From: Flavobacterium nackdongense
GTDB lineage: Bacteria; Bacteroidota; Bacteroidia; Flavobacteriales; Flavobacteriaceae
Assembly (NCBI RefSeq): GCF_004355225.1
Contig: NZ_CP037933.1
Coordinates: 2,046,001 to 2,110,000 of the forward strand
DNA: 64,000 nt
Direction: 5' to 3'
Of this stretch, positions 18,013-27,111 are shown in pieces. The notes below the pieces were generated by a model. It was not told where the DNA came from, searched no databases, and saw nothing but the letters and a program-made list of their open reading frames with translations. Position numbers and translations under genes: made by a program. Position 1 is the first letter of the stretch. Each line of letters starts with the position of its first letter.

Positions 18013-19248
18013 CTACCACTCATTCACCTTATTGGCGTCCATTTTTATAAAAATGAAGAGCAAAATGGTGAAGCCCCAAAGTCCTGAACCTCCATACGAA
18101 AAGAAAGGTAATGGCACTCCAATGGTTGGAAAAACACCCAAAACCATAGCAATATTCACAAAAAAGTGGATAAATAAAATGGCTGCCACACAATAGCCAT
18201 ACACTCGGCTGAATTTTGTTTTTTGTCTTTCGGCTAAATAAATTATACGGAGAAATAATCCCGCAAAAAGGCCAACGACGATTAGTGAACCAATGAAACC
18301 CCATTCTTCGCCTACTGTTGTGAAAATGTAATCGGTGTGTTGCTCCGGTACAAAACCGCCTTTGGTTTGGGTGCCTTCCAGAAATCCTTTGCCGAACCAA
18401 CCTCCTGAACCTACTGCAATTTCAGATTGATTGGTGTTATATCCAATCCCTTTCATATCAACCGATTTTCCTAGTAAAATGTTGAAACGATCGCGGTGAT
18501 GTTGTTTGAAAACATTGGTAAACACATAATTTACAGACAGAACAAAGCCCGAAATCAAAACAAAAAGGATGCTACTCAAAACGATGTTTCTATCGGCCAA
18601 TCGGGATTTGAAATGAATCAGTATAATAACTATTAGGGCAAGCAGAATCACGTACTGCGGTTGTAAAACGAGTGTAAGTACAAAGAGTAAGATGGCACAA
18701 AAACCTGTCCACAAATACCAACCAGGCAATCCCTCGCGGTACAAAACAATAAAAAAGATACTGTAAATCATCGCGCTCCCCGGGTCAGGTTGAGGTAGAA
18801 TAAGCATCACCGGCAAAAACACGATAGCCAAAGCTTGAATTTGCCTGTTGACGTCCTTTAAATTGATTTGGGAGTCACTCAAATATTTAGCCAATGCCAA
18901 TGCTGTGGCAGCCTTAGCGAATTCTGATGGTTGAAGGGTGAAACTGCCAAAACCGTACCAGCAACGCTGACCAGCAATGGTTTTCCCCAGAGGAAATAAG
19001 CCTATCAATAACAATAACGCTATTCCATAAATAATAGTAGCATACTTTTCGTAAAACTTGCCGTCAACATAGAGAATGATAAAAATCAAGGGAATGGTCA
19101 GTAAAATAAAAATAAATTGTTTTACCGCTGTGCCTTCCATTGAGGAAAGCGAGGAGGAATAAATGTTCAACCAACCCAATAGTACCAAAACTATAAAAAT
19201 AGTAATGCATATCCAGTCGATGTTATTGGTTAAACTTTGATTTTTCAT
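18013..19248 (-). CDS. rodA: Rod-shape SEDS peptidoglycan glycosyltransferase RodA
   Basis: A 411-residue inner-membrane SEDS polymerase that builds glycan strands for cell elongation together with PBP2. It has about ten membrane segments. Family landmarks are QPSEFAK around residue 108, and FVPEQHTDYIFTTVGEEWGF in the large extracytoplasmic loop, followed by GVPLPFFSYGGSG near the C terminus. The start lies four bases after the stop of mrdA, as expected for an obligate partner. It is the last gene of the elongasome operon. Confidence 0.95.
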   Translation of the reverse strand: MKNQSLTNNIDWICITIFIVLVLLGWLNIYSSSLSSMEGTAVKQFIFILLTIPLIFIILYVDGKFYEKYATIIYGIALLLLIGLFPLGKTIAGQRCWYGFGSFTLQPSEFAKAATALALAKYLSDSQINLKDVNRQIQALAIVFLPVMLILPQPDPGSAMIYSIFFIVLYREGLPGWYLWTGFCAILLFVLTLVLQPQYVILLALIVIILIHFKSRLADRNIVLSSILFVLISGFVLSVNYVFTNVFKQHHRDRFNILLGKSVDMKGIGYNTNQSEIAVGSGGWFGKGFLEGTQTKGGFVPEQHTDYIFTTVGEEWGFIGSLIVVGLFAGLFLRIIYLAERQKTKFSRVYGYCVAAILFIHFFVNIAMVLGVFPTIGVPLPFFSYGGSGLWGFTILLFIFIKMDANKVNEW

Positions 19249-19252
19249 TTTA

Positions 19253-21190
19253 CTAATTTATTTTTTTAGTAGTATCAATTTTCACTTTTGGAACTACGAT
19301 TTTGCTTTTCGCTATCGAATCCTTTCTTCTCATTTCTTTCTTTACGACTTCAGAAAGTCCACCTAATTTAGCATATCGGTCCTGTAAACTTCTTTCTAAT
19401 GTTCTTTTCTCCAAATCGGTTCTCGTGATTTTTCCTCTGAGGTATTTTTCAATCATCAAACTCGCTATAGGACCGGCTATGGTAGATCCAAAACCTCCGT
19501 TTTCAACCAGAATTGCGATTGCTATCTTCGGATTGTCTTTAGGAGCAAAGGCTACAAAAATAGAGTGGTCTTCTAGCTGAGTTCTTTTGCCATTTATTTT
19601 GGCAAAATTCTCGGCAGTTCCTGTTTTTCCACAAATGTCAATTCCTTCTACACGTAAACCAGCTGCTGTACCAAAATTATATACATCAAACAAACCTTGA
19701 ATCATCGGTTTGAAATGGCTTTTGTCAATGGTTGTAAGGTGTTTAGTGGTGAATTTCTTGTCTATTTTTTCTCCTTCAATTTTTTTGATGATATGAGGCG
19801 TATAATAATATCCTTCGTTAGCGACAGCCGACATCATATTGGCCAATTGAATGGGTGTTAGCAAAACCTCACCTTGACCGATGGCATTGGATATGATGGT
19901 TTTTCCACTATATCCCCAACCCGGATATATTTTTTTATAGGTTTTTGAATTGGGTATTTTGCCTTTTTTTCCTGTTGGTAAATCATAGCCCATAAATTGT
20001 CCGAGACCAAAACTTTTGACATGATTACTCCAAACATCGACTGCATAAGGGGTACTTTTGTATTTACCGATAGTTCGCAAATAGACATTCGAAAAATAGG
20101 CATTACATGATTTGTAAATCCCAACATTTAGGTCTCTCGAACCACCACCACAATGACATCTTTGGAATCTTCCGCCAGCATAAGCAAAACCGTGGTTGCA
20201 CATAAATGTAGTATGAGTATCCACTACATTTTCTTGAAGACCAACCAATCCTGTCAATATTTTAAAAGGGGAACCTGGAGGATATTCCGCCAATAATCCT
20301 CTATCATAAAGTGGTTTGGCTATAGAATCGCGATACAGCATGGTATAGTTTTTCGAACGTTGACGTCCTACTAAAATGGCGGGATCATAATTGGGCGCTG
20401 TGACTAAGGCTAAAATTTCCCCTGTTTTGGGTTCGATAGCCACAATTCCGCCTCTCTTGTTAATCATTAATTCTTCACCATACTTTTGAAGTTCCATATC
20501 GACGGTCAAATGGATGTCTTCACCTTGCACGGCTATGGTGTCATATTTTCCTTCTTTGAAGGAACCAATTTCCCGATTGTATTTGTCTTTTTGAATGTAT
20601 TTTACACCTTTTATACCGCGTAAAATCTCTTCATAACTTTCTTCAACGCCTTGTTTTCCAATTAAATCTCCGCTGTTATAATAAGGATTTTTTTCGATTA
20701 TTTTGTCGTTAACTTGGGTGATACCCCCAAATATGTTGGCGCCAAAATTGACTTGATAATCCCGAAGAGATCGTTTTTGAAAATAAAAACCTTCATAGTT
20801 GCGTATTTTTTCCTGAAAGGCAGCAAACTCACTTTTGTTCAATTGGGCCAAAAATACGGAGGGCAATCGCGGACTATAAACTTTTGCTTTTTCAATTTTT
20901 TTTATAAAATCCTCTTTGGTTATGGCTAATAGTTGACAAAATTCCAAAGTGTCCAGATTTTTTACTTCCCTTGGTATCACCATAATATCATAGGATGGCT
21001 GGTTGGCCACCATTAACTTCCCGTTTCTATCGTAGATATAACCTCTTTCGGGATAGTCGTATTGAATTTTTATGGCGTTGTTATCCGACTTTAATTTGAA
21101 GGAATCATTGATAACTTGCAAATAGAAAAGGCGTAATACCAGTAATGACGCTGCAATAATGATCATTGAAGGAAGCAACACTTTTCTCAT
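19253..21190 (-). CDS. mrdA: Penicillin-binding protein 2 (elongation transpeptidase)
   Basis: A 645-residue class B PBP that crosslinks peptidoglycan during rod elongation, paired with RodA. One N-terminal membrane anchor (residues 7-25) is followed by the PBP dimerisation domain (about 45-215) and the transpeptidase domain. The three active-site motifs are present: SxxK as SPFK in GSPFKILTGL, SxN as SCN in YKSCNAYFSN, and KTG in CGKTGTAEN. The ATG overlaps the mreD stop by four bases, showing translational coupling. Confidence 0.94.
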   Translation of the reverse strand: MRKVLLPSMIIIAASLLVLRLFYLQVINDSFKLKSDNNAIKIQYDYPERGYIYDRNGKLMVANQPSYDIMVIPREVKNLDTLEFCQLLAITKEDFIKKIEKAKVYSPRLPSVFLAQLNKSEFAAFQEKIRNYEGFYFQKRSLRDYQVNFGANIFGGITQVNDKIIEKNPYYNSGDLIGKQGVEESYEEILRGIKGVKYIQKDKYNREIGSFKEGKYDTIAVQGEDIHLTVDMELQKYGEELMINKRGGIVAIEPKTGEILALVTAPNYDPAILVGRQRSKNYTMLYRDSIAKPLYDRGLLAEYPPGSPFKILTGLVGLQENVVDTHTTFMCNHGFAYAGGRFQRCHCGGGSRDLNVGIYKSCNAYFSNVYLRTIGKYKSTPYAVDVWSNHVKSFGLGQFMGYDLPTGKKGKIPNSKTYKKIYPGWGYSGKTIISNAIGQGEVLLTPIQLANMMSAVANEGYYYTPHIIKKIEGEKIDKKFTTKHLTTIDKSHFKPMIQGLFDVYNFGTAAGLRVEGIDICGKTGTAENFAKINGKRTQLEDHSIFVAFAPKDNPKIAIAILVENGGFGSTIAGPIASLMIEKYLRGKITRTDLEKRTLERSLQDRYAKLGGLSEVVKKEMRRKDSIAKSKIVVPKVKIDTTKKIN

Positions 21191-21693
21191 CGTCTGTTCG
21201 GCTTAGTAAGGTATATGATAATGATGCACAGAATTAGGGTAAATACTGAACTCAATAGGGTTCGAAGTAGTATTTCTAGGATTAAAGTAAATTTGAAAGC
21301 CTCTAATGTAAACAAGGTGATATGGTGAATAAATACCGATAGCAATAGAAAAGTAAATCGTTCGGGTGTGAGCACATCATTCATCTTGATGGTTTGGTAT
21401 TCGTAACTTAATCCGAAAGCAAACTTAAAAAGATACGGTCTGTAATAAGCCAAAATGATGCAAGCCGTAGTATGAAATCCGCACGAATTGCTAAATAAAT
21501 CCATAAAAAGTCCTAGTAGAAAACTAGCTGCTAAAAGCCCCGATTTATTGCCGTTTACTGGATATAAAATGATAAAAAGAATATAGGGGTATGGGCTTAT
21601 ATAGCCCAAAAAGTTCATATTATTGAAAATAATAATTTGAACAGCCAACAGCAGTAAAAAACGAAAAATATTTGCGATTACAGCACTATTCAT
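21187..21693 (-). CDS. mreD: Rod shape-determining protein MreD
   Basis: A 168-residue inner-membrane protein with five to six hydrophobic segments, the usual size and layout for MreD. Sequence conservation in this family is low, so the assignment rests on the position between mreC and mrdA, the coupled starts (8-base overlap with mreC, 4-base overlap with mrdA) and the topology. Confidence 0.85.
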   Translation of the reverse strand: MNSAVIANIFRFLLLLAVQIIIFNNMNFLGYISPYPYILFIILYPVNGNKSGLLAASFLLGLFMDLFSNSCGFHTTACIILAYYRPYLFKFAFGLSYEYQTIKMNDVLTPERFTFLLLSVFIHHITLFTLEAFKFTLILEILLRTLLSSVFTLILCIIIIYLTKPNRR

Positions 21694-22513
21694 CTTTTTC
21701 AGATTTTTTTTCTAGATTGATAATTTCTTCGCGATTTTTACTTTTTATAATGTATACATGACCCAGATTAGTCATATCGTTGAATAATTTGACTTCTATG
21801 GTATAGTAATGAGTCTGATTGTCAATTTTTATTCTGTCAATAGTACCGATGTTAATATTTTCAGGGAAGATGATCGATTGTCCCCCCGTTACGATAGTAT
21901 CGCCTTTTTTAATAGAAGCTAATCGAGGAACGTCTGTCAATTGGACAAAACCAGTATTTTTTCCATCCCATCCTAAAGAACCAAAATGATTTGATTTTTT
22001 GAGTTTGGCATTGATGTGAGATTTGGTATTCAAAATGCTAATGACAGTAGCGTAGTTGTTTGAGGTATTGTCAATGATTCCCACAATTCCTAAACTATTG
22101 ATAACACCCATATCTTGTTGCACGCCTTGCAGGCTGCCGGAATTTAATGTCAAATAGTTTTCTTGAGAAGTAAAGGAGTTGTGAATTACTTTCGAAACGA
22201 TGATATCCTTGGGTGAAATTCCTTTTATGCTGTCTAATTTTGCTGCTGCAGTCGTGTCTTTTTTAGCAAAAAGTAAACTTCTCAACTTTGCGTTTTCTTG
22301 AGCAAGGGCATCATTTTCGGTTCTTAAATTCAAATACTCACTAAAGGAATTGATTCTTTCATATACTCCACCAGTCATAAAATTAGCCGAACTAATAATC
22401 TTGCTCCGATGATAGGAGTGAGATTGAATGGAAAGAAATAACGAAATGCCCAAAAGCAGCAAAAACAGCAATTTAGTACTGTTTTTATAAATAAAATTAA
22501 ATATTTGCTGCAT
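21686..22513 (-). CDS. mreC: Rod shape-determining protein MreC
   Basis: A 275-residue periplasmic scaffold of the elongasome. It has an N-terminal membrane anchor (residues 14-30), a coiled-coil segment (about 55-90, LNLRTENDALAQENAKLRSL) and two beta-barrel lobes with the typical GVQQDMGVINSLGIVGII and GDTIVTGGQSIIFP. It activates PBP2. It lies 57 bases after mreB and overlaps mreD. Confidence 0.92.
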   Translation of the reverse strand: MQQIFNFIYKNSTKLLFLLLLGISLFLSIQSHSYHRSKIISSANFMTGGVYERINSFSEYLNLRTENDALAQENAKLRSLLFAKKDTTAAAKLDSIKGISPKDIIVSKVIHNSFTSQENYLTLNSGSLQGVQQDMGVINSLGIVGIIDNTSNNYATVISILNTKSHINAKLKKSNHFGSLGWDGKNTGFVQLTDVPRLASIKKGDTIVTGGQSIIFPENINIGTIDRIKIDNQTHYYTIEVKLFNDMTNLGHVYIIKSKNREEIINLEKKSEKDE

Positions 22514-22570
22514 TGCTTAGCGGTATAATAATTGTTGAACTTATAAACTCCTTATCTTTAATTACACTTT

Positions 22571-23599
22571 TTATTTGATTAAAACACTTTTGAATCTACT
22601 TAGATTTTTGAGTGCCATTCCGGTTCCACGAACTACCGCTCTCAAAGGATCTTCCGCAATATAAACGGGTAAATCTGTTTTTTGTGAAATTCTTTTGTCA
22701 AGACCTCTCAACATCGATCCTCCGCCAGCAAGATAAATCCCGGTGTTGTAAATATCCGCAGCTAATTCTGGAGGGGTTTGTGATAAAGTTTCCATTACCG
22801 CATCTTCTACTCGTTGTATCGATTTGTCTAGGGCTTTGGCTATTTCTCGGTAAGATACCGATACTTGTTTTGGTTTTCCAGTCAATAAGTCTCGACCTTG
22901 AACCGACATTTCTTCTGGTGGAGTTTCTAAATCTTCGATAGCGGCTCCAACTTGAATTTTTATTTTTTCGGCAGTGCTTTCTCCCACAAAAAGGTTGTGC
23001 TGCGTACGCATATAATACACGATGTCATTGGTAAAAACGTCACCCGCAATTTTAACCGATTTGTCGCAAACAATTCCGCCTAAAGCGATTACGGCGATTT
23101 CTGTGGTTCCACCTCCGATATCTACAATCATATTTCCTTTGGGTTGCATAATGTCGATACCAATACCAATCGCAGCTGCCATTGGCTCGTGGATCAAATA
23201 AACTTCTTTACCATTGACACGTTCGCAGGACTCTTTTACCGCTCTCATCTCCACTTCAGTAATTCCAGAAGGAATACAAACTACCATGCGCAATGCTGGA
23301 GTAAACATTTTTTTCTTCAAGGCAGGAATACTTTTGATAAGCATGCTTATCATTTTTTCGGAAGCATCAAAATCGGCAATTACACCATCTTTCAATGGCC
23401 TTATCGTTTTAATGTTTTCATGGGTTTTCCCTTGCATCATGTTAGCTTCTTTGCCAACAGCAATGATTTTTCCTGAAACTCTATCACGAGCAACAATCGA
23501 AGGGCTGTCAATTACGACTTTATCATTGTGAATGATTAGAGTGTTTGCGGTACCAAGGTCTATTGCAATATCCTCGGTCATGAAATCAAAAAATCCCAT
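22571..23599 (-). CDS. mreB: Actin-like rod shape protein MreB
   Basis: A 342-residue actin homologue that polymerises under the inner membrane and directs lateral wall growth. The phosphate-1 motif IAIDLGTANTLI, the phosphate-2 motif MIVDIGGGTTEIAVI and the adenosine motif IYLAGGGSMLRGLD are all intact, and the length is normal. It has its own -7 element 40 to 48 bases upstream in the gap to purH. Confidence 0.97.
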   Translation of the reverse strand: MGFFDFMTEDIAIDLGTANTLIIHNDKVVIDSPSIVARDRVSGKIIAVGKEANMMQGKTHENIKTIRPLKDGVIADFDASEKMISMLIKSIPALKKKMFTPALRMVVCIPSGITEVEMRAVKESCERVNGKEVYLIHEPMAAAIGIGIDIMQPKGNMIVDIGGGTTEIAVIALGGIVCDKSVKIAGDVFTNDIVYYMRTQHNLFVGESTAEKIKIQVGAAIEDLETPPEEMSVQGRDLLTGKPKQVSVSYREIAKALDKSIQRVEDAVMETLSQTPPELAADIYNTGIYLAGGGSMLRGLDKRISQKTDLPVYIAEDPLRAVVRGTGMALKNLSRFKSVLIK

Positions 23600-23639
23600 A
23601 AGTGTGTAAGGGTATAAAATTTATAAAAAAAATAATGTA

Positions 23640-23647
23640 CAAAGCTA
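23640..23647 (-). promoter_or_regulatory. -7 promoter element (TAGCTTTG) of mreB
   Basis: Minus-strand TAGCTTTG matches TAnnTTTG in the 54-base gap between purH and mreB, with an A-rich leader of about 35 bases. The -33 box would fall inside the last purH codons and is not a clear TTTG. Confidence 0.45.
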
Positions 23648-23653
23648 AACAAA

Positions 23654-25180
23654 TTAATGTTTAAAATGACGTGTTCCTGTAAATACCATTGCAACTTTAT
23701 TTTCATTGCAATAATCGATGCTCAATTCATCTTTAATCGAACCGCCCGGTTGAATAACAGCTGTGATTCCCGCGTTCTTAGCAAGCTCAACACAATCCGG
23801 AAATGGAAAAAAAGCATCGCTCGCCATCGAAGCACCTTCTAAGCTAAATCCAAATATACGTGCTTTTTCGATAGCTTGCAACAAAGCATCAACTCTTGAG
23901 GTTTGACCTGTGCCTGATGAAATCAAAGTGCCGTTTTTGGCGAAAACAATGGTGTTCGATTTAGTGTTTTTACAAACTTTAGAAGCAAAAACTAAATCCT
24001 CGACTTCTTGTGCAGTAGGCGCTAATAGTGTAACGACTTTTAAGTCCGCTTTAGTATCTGTGATGTTGTTTCTCTCTTGAACTAGAATTCCGTTGAGGCA
24101 AGTTCTCACCTGTTTTTGTGGTAATGCTACTTCGTTTTGAATTAAAATAATTCTGTTTTTCTTTTCTTGTAAAATAGCAATAGCGGCTTCGTCATAACTT
24201 GGCGCAATTACTACTTCGCAGAATAATTTATTGATTTCATTGGCTGTTGCAACATCTATCTTTGTATTAGCAATCAAAACTCCGCCAAAAGCTGATGTTG
24301 GATCGCAAGCCAAAGCTGCAGTATAAGCTTCGCTAATGCTTGGTCTTGTCGCCAATCCGCAGGCGTTGTTGTGTTTCAAGATGGCAAATGTAGGACCGTC
24401 GTTTTTGAATTCGTTAATCAAATTTACGGCTGCATCCACATCTAATAAATTATTGTATGACAATTCTTTTCCGTGCACTTTTTGGAACATCGCTTCAAAA
24501 TCGCCAAAGAAGAATCCTTTTTGGTGAGGGTTTTCGCCATATCTTAAGATTTGCCCTTTTTCAATACTGGTTTTGAAAATAGTTTCGTCAGTATTGAAAT
24601 AATTGAAAATTGCCGTATCATAATGAGAAGAAACGTGGAATGCTTTGGTAGCAAACATTTTTCTGTCTTCTAATGTGGTAGCGCCATTTTGTGTGCTAAT
24701 CAAATCCAAAAGCAACGGGTATTCCGCCACAGAGGGGATGATTACGGTGTCTTTGAAGTTTTTGGCAGCAGCACGAATCAATGAAATGCCACCAATATCT
24801 ATTTTTTCGATAATATCTTCTTCACTTGCGCCAGAGGCAACTGTTTTTTCGAAAGGATACAAGTCCACAATCACCAAATCGATTTGCGGAATATCGTATT
24901 CCTTCATTTGTTGCACATCGCTTTCGTTGTCTTGACGATTTAGGATTCCACCAAAAACTTTTGGGTGCAGGGTTTTTACTCTTCCGCCAAGAATAGATGG
25001 ATAAGAAGTAACATCTTCTACGGGAACAACTGGAATTCCTAAGTTTTTGATGAATTCTTCGGTTCCTCCAGTGGAATAAAAGGTTACATTTTGCTCGTGT
25101 AATTTTTTTATAATAGGTTCTAAACCTTCTTTTGAAAAGACTGAAATTAATGCAGATTGGATTGTTTTTGTCGTGCTCAT
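23654..25180 (-). CDS. purH: Bifunctional AICAR transformylase/IMP cyclohydrolase
   Basis: A 508-residue cytosolic enzyme for the last two steps of IMP synthesis. The N-terminal cyclohydrolase domain has ALISVFSKEGLEPI and STGGTEEFIK; the C-terminal transformylase domain has ILRYGENPHQKG, LKHNNACGLA and, near the end, SDAFFPFPDCVELA. I place the start at 25180 (MSTTKTIQSALISVF) because a full promoter lies at 25204-25235. An in-frame ATG at 25234 falls inside that promoter and would add 18 residues without family support. Confidence 0.96.
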   Translation of the reverse strand: MSTTKTIQSALISVFSKEGLEPIIKKLHEQNVTFYSTGGTEEFIKNLGIPVVPVEDVTSYPSILGGRVKTLHPKVFGGILNRQDNESDVQQMKEYDIPQIDLVIVDLYPFEKTVASGASEEDIIEKIDIGGISLIRAAAKNFKDTVIIPSVAEYPLLLDLISTQNGATTLEDRKMFATKAFHVSSHYDTAIFNYFNTDETIFKTSIEKGQILRYGENPHQKGFFFGDFEAMFQKVHGKELSYNNLLDVDAAVNLINEFKNDGPTFAILKHNNACGLATRPSISEAYTAALACDPTSAFGGVLIANTKIDVATANEINKLFCEVVIAPSYDEAAIAILQEKKNRIILIQNEVALPQKQVRTCLNGILVQERNNITDTKADLKVVTLLAPTAQEVEDLVFASKVCKNTKSNTIVFAKNGTLISSGTGQTSRVDALLQAIEKARIFGFSLEGASMASDAFFPFPDCVELAKNAGITAVIQPGGSIKDELSIDYCNENKVAMVFTGTRHFKH

Positions 25181-25203
25181 TGTGTAGTTAGAATTTTGTG
25201 GTG

Positions 25204-25235
25204 CAAAAGTAGTTTTTTTGAAGGGAAAATTCAAA
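25204..25235 (-). promoter_or_regulatory. purH promoter (TTTG-N20-TACTTTTG)
   Basis: On the minus strand TTTG (25232-25235) is followed after 20 bases by TACTTTTG (25204-25211). Both boxes match the Bacteroidota consensus with good spacing. Transcription would start near 25200, about 20 bases before the ATG at 25180. I see no purine riboswitch fold in this short leader. Confidence 0.7.
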
Positions 25236-25344
25236 TCTATTTCTGTAACAATATCTTAAAAAATGCTACTTATGAGATATTGATTTTTCATTAGGATTAT
25301 GAAGAAAATTTTTAGAATTTTACAATAACACAAATTCCCGTTTT

Positions 25345-26592
25345 ATGCTAGTTTATTTTCGACTGTTATCTGAGAGTTTTCGCTTTGCGATGAATGCGTT
25401 GCGAAACAATAAACTGCGTACTTTATTGTCGTTGCTTGGTGTCACCATTGGTATTTTTTCGATCATTGCCGTACTCGCTGCAGTAGATTCATTGGATAGA
25501 AAAATCACTAAAGATTTGAGCTCTTTAGATAAAAACACGATTTATTTGATGAAAATGTCGTTTGGACCCTCGGAAATTCCTCGATGGAAAAGAGAGCAAT
25601 TTCCGAATGTGAAATACGATGAATATATCTACATGAAAGGAGCAATGACCAATACCGAGCAAATGGGGTATCAGATTTTCACGAAAAGCGAATCGATAAA
25701 ATACGGCTCGAATACCGTGACCGATATCAATATTGTGCCTGTTTCGCACGAGTTTATCGACATACAAGGTTTGGAATTTGAAGAAGGGCGTTTTTACACC
25801 GAATCCGAAGCCAATTCTGCAGCTCCTGTGGTGGTTATTGGGGATGATATAGCAAAATCTTTGTTTGAAGATAGCGATCCAATTGGCAAAAAAGTACGTT
25901 TGTATGGGCAACGGTTTACGGTTATTGGCGTGCTAAAAAAACAAGGTGCGGGGATGTTTGACAATAATGATAGTTCGGCTTTTATTCCTGTAAATTTTGT
26001 CCGACAACAATTTGGTGACAACAATGAAGGCTTGGTCAATGTCATTATTTTTAAGCCAGAAAAAGGAGTCGATATGGATGCTTACAAGGCTGAAGTGACT
26101 CAGAAATTAAGAAATTTTAGAGGAATGAAATCCGGTGAAATGGACAATTTCTTTATTAATGTTTTCTCTGGATTTACCGATTTTATAGATGGAATTATTT
26201 CTCAAATGAATGTTGTGGGATGGATTATCAGTGGATTCTCATTGCTTGTAGGAGGTTTTGGTATTGCCAATATTATGTTTGTTTCGGTAAAAGAAAGAAC
26301 CAATCTGATAGGAATCCAGAAATCTCTTGGAGCCAAAAACCGATTTATATTATTTCAATTTTTGTTTGAAGCCATTATTCTTTCGGTTATTGGCGGGATT
26401 ATCGGCTTGTTTCTCGTTTGGATTATCGCCATGATTTTGACCAAAGCATTGGAATTTGAATTTATTTTGGGAATGGGTAACATTCTTTTAGGAACAGGAC
26501 TGGCTGCAATTATTGGTTTAATTTCTGGAATTCTGCCAGCGATTGCCGCTTCGAAACTCGATCCTGTAGAAGCGATTAGAACAGGAATGTAG
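25345..26592 (+). CDS. ABC transporter permease, MacB/FtsX type
   Basis: A 415-residue membrane protein with the MacB layout: a first membrane segment (about 26-46) preceded by AMNALRNNKLRTLLSLLGV, a periplasmic MacB_PCD domain (residues 50-280), and a C-terminal FtsX domain with three membrane segments (290-310, 335-365, 375-400) ending in LDPVEAIRTGM. Such permeases need an ABC ATPase, but none is encoded next to it in this window. Exporters of this class handle lipoproteins, toxins or peptides; the cargo here is unknown. Confidence 0.9.
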   Translation: MLVYFRLLSESFRFAMNALRNNKLRTLLSLLGVTIGIFSIIAVLAAVDSLDRKITKDLSSLDKNTIYLMKMSFGPSEIPRWKREQFPNVKYDEYIYMKGAMTNTEQMGYQIFTKSESIKYGSNTVTDINIVPVSHEFIDIQGLEFEEGRFYTESEANSAAPVVVIGDDIAKSLFEDSDPIGKKVRLYGQRFTVIGVLKKQGAGMFDNNDSSAFIPVNFVRQQFGDNNEGLVNVIIFKPEKGVDMDAYKAEVTQKLRNFRGMKSGEMDNFFINVFSGFTDFIDGIISQMNVVGWIISGFSLLVGGFGIANIMFVSVKERTNLIGIQKSLGAKNRFILFQFLFEAIILSVIGGIIGLFLVWIIAMILTKALEFEFILGMGNILLGTGLAAIIGLISGILPAIAASKLDPVEAIRTGM

Positions 26593-26662
26593 ACGAAAGT
26601 TTATGGTTTTTAGTTTAGAGTTCAGGCTGAATCCATCAATTATAGTTGAATTTTACAAAATA

Positions 26663-26700
26663 AATAAAGGCGCAAAAATGTACATTTTTGCGCCTTTATT
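26663..26700 (+). terminator. Perfect 38-bp palindrome, probable terminator of the permease gene
   Basis: Positions 26663-26681 (19 bases) are the exact reverse complement of 26682-26700, centred on tgtaca. The right arm ends in tttatt and the flanks are AT-rich. It could act as a terminator in both directions; it lies 70 bases after the permease stop. Confidence 0.6.
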
Positions 26701-26739
26701 ATAATCTATGTTTACAGAAATTGAAAACTATCTAACCTC

Positions 26740-26943
26740 GATATTTTGTATCAAATCGATATACAAATTGATTTTGTCTTTCAATTCTTTTCTTGGGACA
26801 GTACCAATTTAGTAAAAGCCAACGAAGCAAGAAGGAATTATATACAGGGAGTTAGAAAAGCTGATATTCACTATATTCAGCCCCTAATTGCCTTTGCAAA
26901 ATCATCAACTTGTACAACCATCTATCCAAAAAACACAAATTAA
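26740..26943 (+). pseudogene. Possible 3' remnant of a Fic-family (mobile mystery protein B-like) gene
   Basis: The plus-strand frame through 26746-26943 contains WDSTNLVKANEARRNYIQG followed by VRKADIHYIQPLIAFAKSS. This resembles, from memory, the C-terminal tail of Fic-domain 'mobile mystery protein B', which reads W..-DL-..-R..YI-AL-AAD..-Y-PLIAFARS. No HPFxxGNGR Fic core is found upstream, where the permease gene and the palindrome sit, so only the tail of about 40 codons survives. The assignment is an inference from a short stretch. Confidence 0.4.
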
Positions 26944-27052
26944 CAGCACAATTTTTTTAGAGAAGTCTATTTCAAAAACTCGTTATTTTTTAGAAATAAG
27001 AGGTGTGAATATTATTAATCTAAAAAAAAGCATGCCTTTTAATTCTAAATTT

Positions 27053-27087
27053 AAAAAAAACGACATCCGTTTCTGGATGCCGTTTTT
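27053..27087 (-). terminator. Terminator of pyruvate phosphate dikinase
   Basis: On the minus strand the stem acggcatcc / ggatgtcgt (one wobble pair) with a 6-base loop is followed by a run of eight T. It begins about 30 bases after the ppdK stop. Confidence 0.7.
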
Positions 27088-27111
27088 CATTATAAAAAAT
27101 ACAGGTTATGC

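Noticed and set aside
25181..25344. Purine riboswitch in front of purH
   Set aside because: The promoter lies only about 20 bases before the start codon, leaving no room for an aptamer.
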